Position numbers and translations under genes: made by a program. DNA of 64,000 nucleotides from Paracyclopina nana (lineage: Eukaryota; Arthropoda; Copepoda; Cyclopoida; Cyclopettidae), in the NCBI GenBank assembly GCA_019096065.1, contig JAGUCH010000008.1:4221001-4285000 (forward strand), given 5' to 3'. This document shows, piece by piece, positions 45,565-56,272 of the stretch. The notes beneath the pieces were generated by a model. It was not told where the DNA came from and ran no database searches. It worked only from the letters and a program-made list of their open reading frames with translations. The number at the start of each line of letters is the position of its first letter. Within the stretch, counting starts at the first letter, position 1.

Positions 45565-46636
45565 GGAGAGAATCACGGACCTCGCTCTTCTCGACTCTTG
45601 AAGGCAACTGGGATCACGAGGATCGCCTTTGGTCAACCTCAGGTGAACCCAGGCCGGCTGAGAGAGAGAGAGAGACCGGCCAGCCGAGAGCCAACACTCA
45701 ACACTACTCAATGCTCCATTGCTACAGTGCTCTGCAACTGCTCCTCGGTCGCCGGACAATTTCAGCTGAGATTTAGCCATCGACCGATGACACCGGTGTG
45801 CGAGCATCCGCACTTTTTATTGCTCCTTCCAAGATGATCTATAATATAAGGTGACATACTAGCTGAGCTTCACTTCTATGAGCTGTCGGACTATACTGTG
45901 GTACCCCGTCTGACGAAAAAAATTGAACACTGTGAATTTTATCAATATTAACAATTTCATTTTTTGCCAGAGTTTCACAGAAAACACCAAAATAGAGAGC
46001 TTTTGAGAAGTAAAAAAAATCTGGCAACACTGACTTCAAAACAAAACAGTTTCAGCAAAAATTAGCCACATTGGATTTAAAGGAGTAGATGAGAAAAGTA
46101 GAAAAGATGCTGATAGTAGCCCTTCCTGTTTTTAAAGCCTGGGCTGGAAAATTCAATGTTATTGAAGTTAAAGTTGATTATATTATAAATTGATAATCAT
46201 ATCCAAGCTAAAAATGCATTTTAAAATGAAAAATTCTTTGGGAATAATATTAGAACTCATTAGCTCCAGCATCTGCATTACTTTCTTCTTTAGTTCCCTC
46301 TTTTAGTGATAGCAGCGCCGCCGCAGTTATGACGAACAGATTTCGTGATTTTATGTCTTTTTGTTCCGTCAAGAATAGCCTTACGAGATGGGGCTGGCTC
46401 CTTCAATAGACGCAAATCAAAATATGGTGCAATCATTATATATTGTTGATGTTTTAGGTCTTCAGGGATGAGCCTATTTTTATTAGGCATAACTTATGGC
46501 CTATTTCAAAAAAGTTATTGACTCAAGCTGTGAGACATTTTCCTATTATTATAGCACTCATGTAACGAAGATCTGTTTTTATTCAAGCTTCCATTACAAA
46601 TGCTCTTTGCTGCGTTGTTTCGATTAAGAAAATGGC
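45565..46636. other. 5' region of the Dachs-like gene and intergenic DNA
   Basis: It contains an AG microsatellite at 45661-45673 and an upstream in-frame extension of the first Dachs exon to about 45813. Beyond 45840 the DNA is AT-rich with no gene signal. Confidence 0.45.
45661..45673. repeat. AG microsatellite
   Basis: AGAGAGAGAGAGA run just upstream of the first Dachs coding exon, inside the upstream in-frame extension on the minus strand, where it would encode alternating Ser-Leu (SLSLS). This makes the longest possible start less likely. Confidence 0.75.
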
Positions 46637-46822
46637 TCTAGAAATTCCTCCGCGACTTTGTTTTTCCACGTTATAGGGTAAAATAAAGAGGCAACAGCTG
46701 ACCCATTTGGAATAGCTCATGGGGGATTTTTATTAAGAAAAGTGTTCCAAATGAGTACAGCCGATTTTCTTTATGGGTTAACCTATAACGTAGTGCTACG
46801 AAGTCGCGGAGGAATTTCTAGA
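46637..46822. repeat. Long imperfect inverted repeat (hairpin)
   Basis: Perfect complementary blocks: 46637-46658 with 46801-46822 (22 bp, TCTAGAAATTCCTCCGCGAC... pairing), 46668-46677 with 46782-46791 (10 bp), and 46704-46712 with 46745-46753 (9 bp). Together they form one hairpin of 186 nt around a loop of about 32 nt. Its right arm lies within the open frame at 46751-47104. Confidence 0.8.
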
Positions 46823-47104
46823 AACCTAATACAAATACAAACCAAGCTCGCGCATTTTCAAAATTGCATCGGTCCATGCCTAGCTCAATACCCCGAGTGT
46901 GTAGATTGCGGACTGTGGACGGAGTGGGGCCACTGTGCAACAATGCTACGTTTCCCAATTGTCTTAAAAATGATCAACCACAACATGGACTATAATGCTT
47001 TTGTCATGCTCAACCATTTACGAAAAGATGGGCTTGACCCTCGTAAAAAAGCCAGCCTTCATCATATGGTCCGAAAACATGTAGCTTATGATGCTGCAAA
47101 ATGA
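46751..47104 (+). CDS. Small ORF of unknown function, overlapping a hairpin
   Basis: A 117-codon frame from ATG at 46751 (MSTADFLYGLTYNVVLR) to a TGA at 47102-47104. The cysteine-bearing middle (CIGPCLAQYPECVDCGLWTEW then GHC) recalls small disulfide domains. The spacing C-x2-W-x3-G-x-C is loosely like the ShK core, but the last cysteine is missing, so I do not assign it. Its first 24 codons come from the right arm of the inverted repeat, which argues that the start at least may be fortuitous. It could be part of a decayed element or an exon of an unseen gene. Confidence 0.3.
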   Translation: MSTADFLYGLTYNVVLRSRGGISRNLIQIQTKLAHFQNCIGPCLAQYPECVDCGLWTEWGHCATMLRFPIVLKMINHNMDYNAFVMLNHLRKDGLDPRKKASLHHMVRKHVAYDAAK

Positions 47105-47561
47105 TGATTGTGCGTAATGATGTTGCATTTTGCTTGAAACTGTAGCTGTCCGTCGATCCGGCCATTAATTAATTTAATGATGCCCGCCTCGGTCGAGAGT
47201 CTCGTCTTTGCAGGCTAAAGTGCAGGTGAAGAACACGGCCAGATTTTACGGCGACGACGACTACCTTGGCTCAAAGATGGATTGAGTAGTAGTAGAGTTA
47301 GGTGGCCAACAACGTTTACACGACAACAACGATGCATAGTATACTGCGGCAGACAGATTTGCTGCTTACACACCCATCATGATGCCCACACACGTTCGTA
47401 CGTGTCGTATTTCAAGGCAATTAGACTGGTACACTTTTTCCGAGGAAAAGAGTTCAACGACACCCATTTCGGTGCACCCTTTATTTATGGCGGTCAACGC
47501 TGCCCCACATGCTATATGCTATAAGTAAAGGAAAAAGCCTTGAGGCAGAATTGGTTTATTC
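47105..47561. other. Short intergenic stretch
   Basis: No gene seen. It should include the 3' UTR of the RR-1 cuticle gene on the minus strand (AATAAA candidates near 47478 and 47555). Confidence 0.5.
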
Positions 47562-48622
47562 TCAACTAAATCGTATGAGAGCACCCTTTCTAGCTAAATT
47601 GGTAGGGCCAAATCGGATGTTTTGCGGCTCGAAAGTCTCCACTTGGGATTTGGGGTCCAATAACAGGCGGCCTTGGCGATTATTGGCGCTGGCTCGATTG
47701 AGGCCATTTTTTGCGTCTTCGAATCTTTGCAGAGCAGGAGGCAAAGCAGGCACTTGAGGCAGATGGTCACCCACCGGTCTGAAACCGTTCTCATCGGCAA
47801 TAAATTCAATTCTGTACACTCTCCCGTCTGGGCCAACGTGCTCGTACGAGCCCGATTGAGATATCCCCCCTGTGCTCAACGGTGACCCTTGCTCGGATCG
47901 CTTGATGCCTTCAGCAGTTGCAAAACTGCAACAAAAGAAAAACCTCTTTTATGGCATTTCACAATGTGGTGGATTTTTTCAACACACGTGGGCTGTCCGT
48001 TTTTACGAGAAAATAATAAAGTTATTGCAGCACAGCACTCGCGCGCTCGCATGCATAAATAAAAATGCCCAAAAATGATAGTGCCTGTAAAAGCGGAGAA
48101 AGCGAATTGAGGACTGCCGCAAATAATACAGGCCAGCAACTTTATGAAGCCAGTTTTTCACTTTTTGAAATGAGATGCCTGTGCAATTAACCTTCACGCT
48201 GCAGCGGTGCAATTTATGGCTTTTGCCACCAAGTTGATAAAAGCAGAATCTCGGGCCAATAATTTATCTTTTCACCTGAACGCATAGGATCCCTTTGGTG
48301 CACTTTGATCATTTGTCACCAGCCTTTCACCAGGAAAATCTTTGGGTGCAGCTTCAATAGCAACTAGCCTCTCCCCTGGAAATCCAACTGGAGCTGGAGC
48401 AATGGCAATTAACCCTTCGTCGATTTGGTTCTCGACTGCGAGCAAATCTTCCAAGTCGTCAATTTCTTGATTCACTTGGCTGTCTGGTAATGGCAAGGCC
48501 AAAGTAAGGCAGCCTATCAAACTCAGTAGGGTAATGCTGATACGCTGCAATTTTATAGGGCATAAAAAAGGTTGATTATAATGGATATCCAATCTGCAAC
48601 TTACCAGCATCCTACTTGACAT
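47562..48622 (-). CDS. Cuticle protein, RR-1 chitin-binding type
   Basis: Exons are 48622-48605 (MSSRML), 48544-48276 and 47925-47562, with agreeing phases, giving 216 residues. As in most arthropod cuticle genes the first coding exon is tiny and splits the signal peptide (hydrophobic [17 protein letters not shown]). An acidic spacer follows ([17 protein letters not shown]) with a duplicated unit, [13 protein letters not shown] and [13 protein letters not shown]. The RR-1 domain is [18 protein letters not shown], then [20 protein letters not shown] and [12 protein letters not shown], a near-consensus soft-cuticle type. The C-terminal extension after [11 protein letters not shown] is hydrophilic and ends KGALIRFS. 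It would be secreted to the exoskeleton and bind chitin. Codon use is ordinary, unlike the GC-rich cuticle gene at 32.7 kb, so expression is probably lower or stage-limited. Confidence 0.92.
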
Positions 48623-49703
48623 TTTAAAGATAGAATAATTTACAAGGACACGTTAATGTTGATGGTTGCACATCACTTAGCGTACTGAACCATGCGTCAT
48701 AAAGTGGTTACAGTGCTGTACTGTTGCCGATGCTGCTTCAAAGCTCACGTATACAATTATGGCAATGTGTTTATCGAATTTGCTGCTTGTAGCAACGCGA
48801 ATATTTTTTAAGCAACGATAAGCAACGAATTCAGCCTAATTTTGCAGTAAAACTGCAAATGTCATGACTACTACGTGCGACTTGCAAAAAAATACACGCT
48901 GCAGATTTTTGAGCTACTGACACGAAGCATCATGCACTTAAGATGCACCTCGTGTTTATGACAGTACTTCTGTGCAAATTGCTCTGATTTGCATGTCATC
49001 CCGCAAATTAATGGCTCTTTGTCAGAATTGCAAAAAGCAATTGTCTTAATTGTACTATTAAAGCTACTGCCCAAACGCTCAGCCTCAAGGCCCATCAAAG
49101 CGTGGATTTTTTCATGCATACTTGATTTCGCCGAGTGTATTTTTGCCAACATCTCGATGAGATGGTCAACATGCACGATCATCACTTACAAAGGCACACT
49201 CCACTCACAGAGGGGAGATGACAAAGATGAGTGACATTTTTCTCATTACAGCCATTTTTTGTGCAAGTGCACTTCGGCTAAAGGTTCATCCATCTGAAGA
49301 GGCTTTGATTTTGGGACGAAAAATCCCATAGTGGCGCAAGTATGCTCGCATAGGAAGAATGTGAGGTTGGATGATGACGGTCACTCAACCGTATTTCGAA
49401 AAGACCACTTTAAAAAATTATGCCAATGTGTCTAATTTGTCACGCCCTGCTGGCAAAAACGTGGCAACATTCACCATAAGAACGGCCCAGATACACCATA
49501 TCGCTCGTTCTACTATTCAGTTATGATTTTGAAAAAATTGATCAATTTATTCTGTGAGTAGGTGTACTATAAAGCTAAAGGAAAACAAAAACAAACAAAA
49601 AGTCGTGCAATTAATCATATTGTAGCAGGAGTGAGAGAATCGGACCTTCACCTATATGATTTGTTAGCTGGTTCAATATACAATCCTTCTGGTAGCATCA
49701 TCA
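48623..49703. other. Intergenic, nothing recognised
   Basis: AT-rich DNA upstream of the RR-1 cuticle gene and downstream of the TCP11-like gene. Short frames only. Confidence 0.5.
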
Positions 49704-51569
49704 TTATTCTTCCTCGGATTTCTTCTTTTCCGGCTCTATCTTGAACAACACATGATTTTCGATGATTTCATCGTACATCTCCCCGAAAACGGACCTGTTG
49801 TAAGTTACTAGGCGAACGAAAGCTCCAACGATTTGTGCCAACTCTTTTTGGCATAAAGTCAATCCTGGTGGAATTTGCAAAGGAGCTGATCTTGCAGTTG
49901 AAATTGCCTGCTTGGCGAAATCCAGAATTCTACGCTGAACAAGATCACGAATCCGATGGTTGGGATCTTCGATCTCAATGATTTGATCTTGAAGTGTTTT
50001 TTGCGTACTTTCAGGCAATTCAGCTTTGCCAGTTCCCTTAAGGTAATCGTTGATGTCTTTCACGACTTGAAGGCCCACATTTGGCAAAATCTTTAAAAGG
50101 TCATTGTCGTCATGAAATTCATCAAGCAGGATGTCGATATGGTTTTTCATGGTGATCTTCAAATTGCTAGCATGGGCAGGCACCACAAAGCCACTGATAT
50201 TGCTGAACGTCAACAAGATCACGGAGGAGGAGACAGCTTGACGCTCCACTTGATCACGTAAATTGATTATCCTGGAGCTATCCATGGCAAGAGTTTCTGG
50301 CCAACCATAGTAGTCCTCGTCCCATTCCAGAAGCTGGACAAACGCATCGGTCAGCACACGGCTAGCCATCAACTTTTTGAATCTTGCATCAGAGCAGGAC
50401 TGCAGCTCCTCATCACTTGGAGCATGCTTCACCAGCCAAGATTTGGTGAGCTCGAGGCCGTTGGTTTGAGTTGCCAAGAACTCCTTGAACTTGGTCCTCT
50501 CGTACTCAACGGACTGAGAGACTATGAGCGGTCTAGCTTGTTGAATGGTGAAATTAGCCATGTCCAACTTCATGCTGTCGATCGTTTTCATGATCTTTTG
50601 GAACAAGGTCACCAGATCATCCAGATGGTTTTTGAGTTCCGCTACTTCTTCGTCTCGCACCGGAGCGCATAGCTTCGAAATCAGATCGATGACGAACAAA
50701 GCATAAGCTTTGACATCCAAAACTCGATTTTCAGCTTGCTGGGCAATCAGCTCCAGGTCCAACCGCTCAGCAATGGCTTCTTTAACCCTTGTTTGGCTGG
50801 GTAAAAGAAGGTTGATGAGGCTTTCTCGAATTTCAGAAAGCAGTGAAAGTGCTTGATTGTAGCTAGGCGGATCCTCGCTCAGCTCAGAAGCTAGAATGTC
50901 CCAAAATGCTTGGTGGACAATAGTCTTGACTTGATCTTCAACGGATCCAGGGACTGGCTCAGGCTTCAACTTCTCCAGCATGAAATCCTTATCAACGGCA
51001 ATTTCATGAGCCAAATACATATTGGTGAGACCTCTTGCGGAATCCATCAATTCCGAAAGAGACATCATTTTGTGACTGTTTGAGTTGGGACCTAGTGATG
51101 AGACAGGCATGTCTTAATTTGGGTACAATAATTTATGCTTGGCAACAACGTGAATGCTGCGCAAAAAATGAAACCTCAAGGTCTCTGTGCAACAAAGGAA
51201 CAATGCAAAAATTTGACACACAGACAATCGAGGTATTGATTGCTGAGTCAAATATTACAACTTTTATTCTAGTTTTAGTAATCATACTGTCTGACCAAAT
51301 CTGGCCAAATTAAGAAAGTGATGAATTGTGGCTAAGCTTATTTCTTCCAAATATGTTCTAGAACCATCTAGTGACTGGTCGTAAGGATAAAGTGGAAAAG
51401 AAATCATAGTACCTTCGAATCCGGGCACGAAAAAGCCACGTCCTGGTGAAGGAGAGCTATTGTGACTTCTTGTTCGTCTTCGTTTACGTTTTTTGCTGAT
51501 CGCCACAGCAGTAGATGCACTTTTGGAGGCTGCAGCTCCTGATGAGGCTTGGGGATGCTGGTCCGCCAT
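49704..51569 (-). CDS. TCP11L: TCP11-like protein (T-complex protein 11 family)
   Basis: Exons are 51569-51413 and 51091-49704, joined in phase 1 as GFE/GPNSN, giving 514 residues, close to the roughly 510 of TCP11L1. Residues 1-52 are low-complexity and basic (KKRKRRRTRSHNSSPSPGRG), perhaps a nuclear localisation signal. The TCP11 domain then runs to the end. It opens with LSELMDSARGLTNMYLAHEIAVDKDF, shown here as LSELMDSARGLTNMYLAHEI, contains helical segments such as SYNQALSLLSEIRESLINLL, and closes with AFVRLVTYNRSVFGEMYDEI. The tail is acidic and lysine-rich (EPEKKKSEEE). TCP11-family proteins are poorly understood. Links to cAMP signalling in sperm apply to vertebrate TCP11 itself. The gene is head-to-head with NDUFA13. 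Confidence 0.9.
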
Positions 51570-51678
51570 GTTAGTTGATCAGAATGACGCTGAGCTTATG
51601 AATGTAAAATCGATGCTAGTTGTTTACACTCCGAGTTCCCATCACTGACAAGCGCAAAAGTTTAATCTTTGTTCTCAG
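51570..51678. promoter_or_regulatory. Bidirectional promoter region, TCP11-like / NDUFA13
   Basis: The TCP11-like ATG is at 51569 (minus). On the plus strand a strong donor (TTCTCAG/GTAAGTTTG) at 51678/51679 probably ends a non-coding first exon of NDUFA13, whose next exon begins at 52266 after TTTTTTCAG. Both transcripts must therefore start within about 100 bp. No TATA box was seen. Confidence 0.55.
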
Positions 51679-52316
51679 GTAAGTTTGGTCAATTGCGTTG
51701 TTGTGCCTGGTTGACTCCAAAAGCTATGGCCAAGCTTTGTCATATCAGCAGCACCTCTCAGCTGATCTTGGCGTCCCATCAAGGCTGTTTGCAGGCGAGC
51801 CGCGTCCACCTAGCTTCTGAAAGCCACTTGCTTCATAACACAGCAGGCACATTCACTCACGCTCTTTTCTAATGCAGAACTGACTCAACGAGAGGTTGCG
51901 AGCCTAAACTTGAAGTATGAAATTACCAAATTCTCAATTTCACTCTTTTCACCAAACCTATTTTTATATGCCTATTTCCATTTTCTTTAATTAGGTCAAA
52001 ATATTGATTTGTGGAGTCATAATGAAGCAGGTAAAAGAAATCCCCCCTACATTGTTTCATAAGAAAGTCCAATTTTCAATATTACTAGAATTTTTGTTGA
52101 CTTTTTGTTACAGCTTTTAACACCAAGTGAATTGACGAAAAAACTAATATAAATCACATAAATAAAAAACTATAGGTTGAGTGAATTCATAATCAATCTT
52201 CCGTTCTTATTTTGAGTAGCGCGCTAACTCAAAAAAGAAAAATTAATCACAAGTTCTTTTTTCAGATAGAGACTGACATTCATTCACAACAAATCCTTGG
52301 TTGCTTTGAAGGCAAA

Positions 52317-52914
52317 ATGGCGTCTCGTGCATATAAGCAAGACTTGCCTCCAAAAGGTGGTTATGCTTCGATTAACTTCAAGCGCATTCCGGCGAGGACC
52401 GTCTTGACCGGTGAGATATTTGGCATTATCTTCATTTTTGGCTTAGTTTTCATCAATGTCACTTTTATAGGCAAGACCCTGCTCGGTGGATATATCGTTT
52501 ACCAGATTGGCGCCCTCTGGTATTACAAGCAAGCGCGTCAGGAATTGAAAGATCTTCGCACCGAGAATCGAGGAGCACATTTGGCTCTTTTGCCAATGTT
52601 GCAAGCGGAGAGGGATCGCTCTTACCTTAGATTCCTCAAAGTTCAGCGTGATGCTGAAACAGATTTGATGGCTGATGTTGATGGCTGGGAAGTTGGAACT
52701 TTCTTCGGGCATAAAGTCTTCAAGACTCTTCCGGATGAGCTGTGAGTAACTGGAATTTTTTGCTGCGAAGTTAAACTTAGCATATGCTTTTTTTAGGTTG
52801 CCTCATTACTTTGCCAGCGCAAGTCACCAATCCATCGAGTTGCGAGCCCATTTTCAAGCTAATTATGATGGGTTCAGTAGGGAGTATGACGAGCATAGCT
52901 ACCACTTCTTGTAA
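52317..52914 (+). CDS. NDUFA13: NADH dehydrogenase 1 alpha subcomplex subunit 13 (GRIM-19)
   Basis: Exons are 52317-52410, 52471-52741 and 52797-52914, giving 160 residues. It is a supernumerary subunit of respiratory complex I in the inner mitochondrial membrane; in mammals the same protein is GRIM-19. The N terminus is KQDLPPKGGYASINFKRIPA. The single membrane helix is near residues 32-50 (LLGGYIVYQIGALWYY). The long helix QELKDLRTENRGAHLALLP with LQAERDRSYL is highly typical. VDGWEVGTFFGHKVF matches the matrix/intermembrane portion, and the end DEHSYHFL corresponds to the family's terminal segment. The first intron is 60 bp, a multiple of three, without an in-frame stop. Reading through it would insert 20 hydrophobic residues, which related proteins lack. 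A 5' UTR intron (51679-52265) is likely. A strong housekeeping call. Confidence 0.95.
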
Positions 52915-55900
52915 TTGGATGAAATATAAAAGCAAGATATTCTTACTGATAATAAAGATAGTCCTCTAGAAGACCCATTGCATCGAAGAGACTTGGCACA
53001 GTGCTTGTCATTCAAACGCCTTTTGGCCATAGTCATAAATGTCGTCGGCTTTTTGCGGCGCATCGTCAGCTCAAACAAGAGTTTTTATCGCCTCTAAAAA
53101 GGCACATGAGTTCTACAAGCTGATGGAAAACAACACGCTTAAAAGCTTTCAACATGTGGAATAAAGCCGCGAAAGTATTGATTAGTTTGCTGGTGCCCGC
53201 CTCATCAAGAGGAAAACCAGTGCAGTGCAACTTTAATAAAGTTCCAGCTGGAGCGCAGTGTAAAGTGAAGTTGCGCTCTTCAGTTAGCTAGTTGAGCTAG
53301 CCCACCTTGCACAGTGAGATTTAGTCCATTGTGGGTCTCGTGCGAGAGCTTTAACGGTGATGATTCATTCATTTGTCTTGAAAAATTAATGGCCAAAACT
53401 TTGCATTCACGCCCTAATTTTCGCCATTTATTTGACACCGCTCGATAAATCAGGTAAGAGTAATACAATAACCAATTTTCAATTGCTTTAGAAATCATGG
53501 TTGCCAAATTTATATTAATCGTTACTGCAAATCATGAGTACCATGTTACTCTAGTTTAAAACATTTCATGACATTGTGAAGGACAGTTTAAGCTTATTAA
53601 ATGTGTATCAACCACTCCTTGTTTTACTTAGTGTCACAAACCACGAAGTCTTAAAAATAGAGATGACAGAAAAAAAATCAGATTCTATCAAAACCATGTT
53701 CGCTATTTACATTCAACGCATTTGATAAGTTGAGGGTATTTGTGAAAAATGAGTCACCCTAGTTTTATATGGCCTCTCAAAAGTGTTAAAAAGTTTATGC
53801 TTATCTTATGAGAGTTGATTGAAATCAGGGTCTTTCAATTAGAGAATGTTTTAGTCGAAGAGAGGACCTATTTAAACTAACTAGCTGACCAAAAGTTCCA
53901 AAGGCTTTGGATGTGCAGCTTGTGGTGTGAAGCTGGGAAACTGATACTGCGAATGCCAAATATGCCATGTGAAACCAAAATGGTCTTGTCTGTCTGAAGC
54001 CGGCAAAGCCAAAACTAGAATGAGGCTTGATAAATGACCATTGCCCACTTTAAGGGGGAGAATTCGATAAGCTGCATCCCTACCACGTGGTACAAAGCAA
54101 AAAGTAGTCGATTTTATTTAAAGTTTGTGTTGCCTCAAAACCCGTCAAGTGGTTACTAAAAACATGATCCTCTTTTATGCTGAAAAGCCACATTTTTAAA
54201 GTCTCTAAAGCCATATAAGAATTTATTGCTATGTGGCTTCTGATGAATGGTATATGATGCCAAATACATATATACACGCGCGCGCGTGACAAAAGTTGTT
54301 TTAATACAAAGTCATAATGAATCACCTATTGCCCGAAAAAGGCAGGCATTTTTGGTCGTCGTGAATGGTTAATTTCCATGACTGGGCTCAATTTGTCTCC
54401 TAATTTTGCTGACCCAAATGAACGACCCTGTCCAAAAATAGACAAGAATTTCCTCTTTTGATCTCGATCTGCACGTTTTTGGAATTATGTGCACTAATGA
54501 CTAGGTCAACAACTATGGAAGTAAACCTAATTATTAGCAAGAGATTCTCCCCAAAAAATCATTTTTCCTGCCATGTGGGAGTTCTGAAAAGTCACGAATT
54601 TCTTTTGCTAGCTTCTTCTTGTTATTACGGATTCACCTCGAAGTTGGATTAAATTTCACCCCGACAATCGTGCAGCCTATTTCCAAAAACTTAGCTTGAA
54701 ATGTACACGATGATGTTTCCAATATTGCCATTCTTCCTATTTGTCCTTGCGGTAATGCCATTTCGCAGAACGATTTAGCTTCATTTTAAGTAAATCCTTT
54801 AATTTATTTTTTAATTGATTTATATTTAATTAAAAATTCTTTAGTGAGAGAAATGTAAACATTTTCCTTCGTCAGCAAATAAGTAAGTACAACTTGTTTT
54901 CTTGCGCTCCAGATTTTTGCATTAGTAAATCAGGTCTCTAGCTGTGATTGGGATTGGCTCATCTGCTTATTGCATTATGCATTATTTGTCTTTCAACTTC
55001 CTTGCTTCTAGCCGCGGCCAGGCTAGCGAATTTACAAATGGGAAAAGTGTAGCTGGTGGAAATTTATGCTCATTTTTAAGAGCAATCCGTCAAAGTTTCG
55101 TGACAGGCTACAACACGTTCTTGGTGTGTCCAAAAAGTTCCCCATATCCAGTAAACAAAGCTCATCACGGCCACGGGTTGCATATGGCACAATCAGTAAA
55201 TGCAAGTAATGTTAACGCCCTGAATTGCATTGGAAAACTTTTGCATCCACGTTAAATGAGATAACAATCATCTCCTTCAGGCTCTTGACATGCATAAAAC
55301 CACCCACAACATCGCATAGCATTCTTTTTACAGGAATCTTAACTTGACATGACTGCTAAAATCTTTAAAAATATCTCGTTCATTTAAAGATTACTATCAT
55401 AAAAAGAAGGTAAAAGTTGTTTTAAAATGGAAGAAATCAGGGATCAGTATATCAACGATTAATTCAGTAACCTACTTCTTCAACTGAAGCTCGATCCATT
55501 TATAAAGTGATTAAGCCTCCTTTTTTCCCAGATTAGAAAATCATAGGCCCTCTCGAGCTGTCGTGTGAAAGGCATCGTATAGCAAATTTGAATCAGGATA
55601 TGTGACTTGCAATTACCAGGATGATCTCAAATCTGCATTAGCTTGATGAGTTGTGACGCGTATGCAGTATTGTGCTAGGAGCATATACGCAATACCTTCT
55701 TTGTGTACTAGCTTTATCTTGGCTGTATTTGGTCAAGCCATCCCTGTCAATTTTTTGCATTTGATGTCGTTATCCCACGAGCAGCACCAGACCAACTAGC
55801 CAGCAACGTGGTGGTGTGACTTGATGCAAATATTTTGTTATGGCTTAGCTACTTTTTTGGTCTGCACATATGGTCTTCGCCCAATATGATATTGAAAATT

Positions 55901-56266
55901 TTCTGCTTGCTCCCATTCATTTACAAATTTGGTAAAGGCGACTTTATTACAACACTCCAAACACTACTGCCTATCTACCACCATAAAAACTTCAGGGTGC
56001 CTCACTAAAATATCTGTAAAGCACCCTGTGCTGGCAGTTGTAAGCTGGCATCATAATTCACGAGTTTCTCTACATATTTGGCAAGTTATGACGAGAACAC
56101 AGGCTTGAATGTCAACTCTACGGAAAATCACGTCAGTGACGAGACAGATTTCGAATTAGCCCTACATCCTTCCCAATAATAATATGTCGGATTGCAAAAT
56201 GCCTGCTTGTATTTTAACTGAGCTTGAATCGTGATGTCAATGCGTCATGATCTTTTTTTTTTCAAG
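52915..56266. other. Gene-free stretch
   Basis: No supported gene. It holds a short alternating CACGCGCGCGCGTG palindrome at 54275-54288. It should contain the promoter and any 5' exons of the gene whose first visible coding exon starts near 56273. Confidence 0.5.
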
Positions 56267-56272
56267 GAAAAA

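Noticed and set aside
46751-47104. ShK-type disulfide domain in the small ORF
   Set aside because: Only the C-x2-W-x3-G-x-C core is similar. Required cysteines are absent, so no domain or function was assigned.
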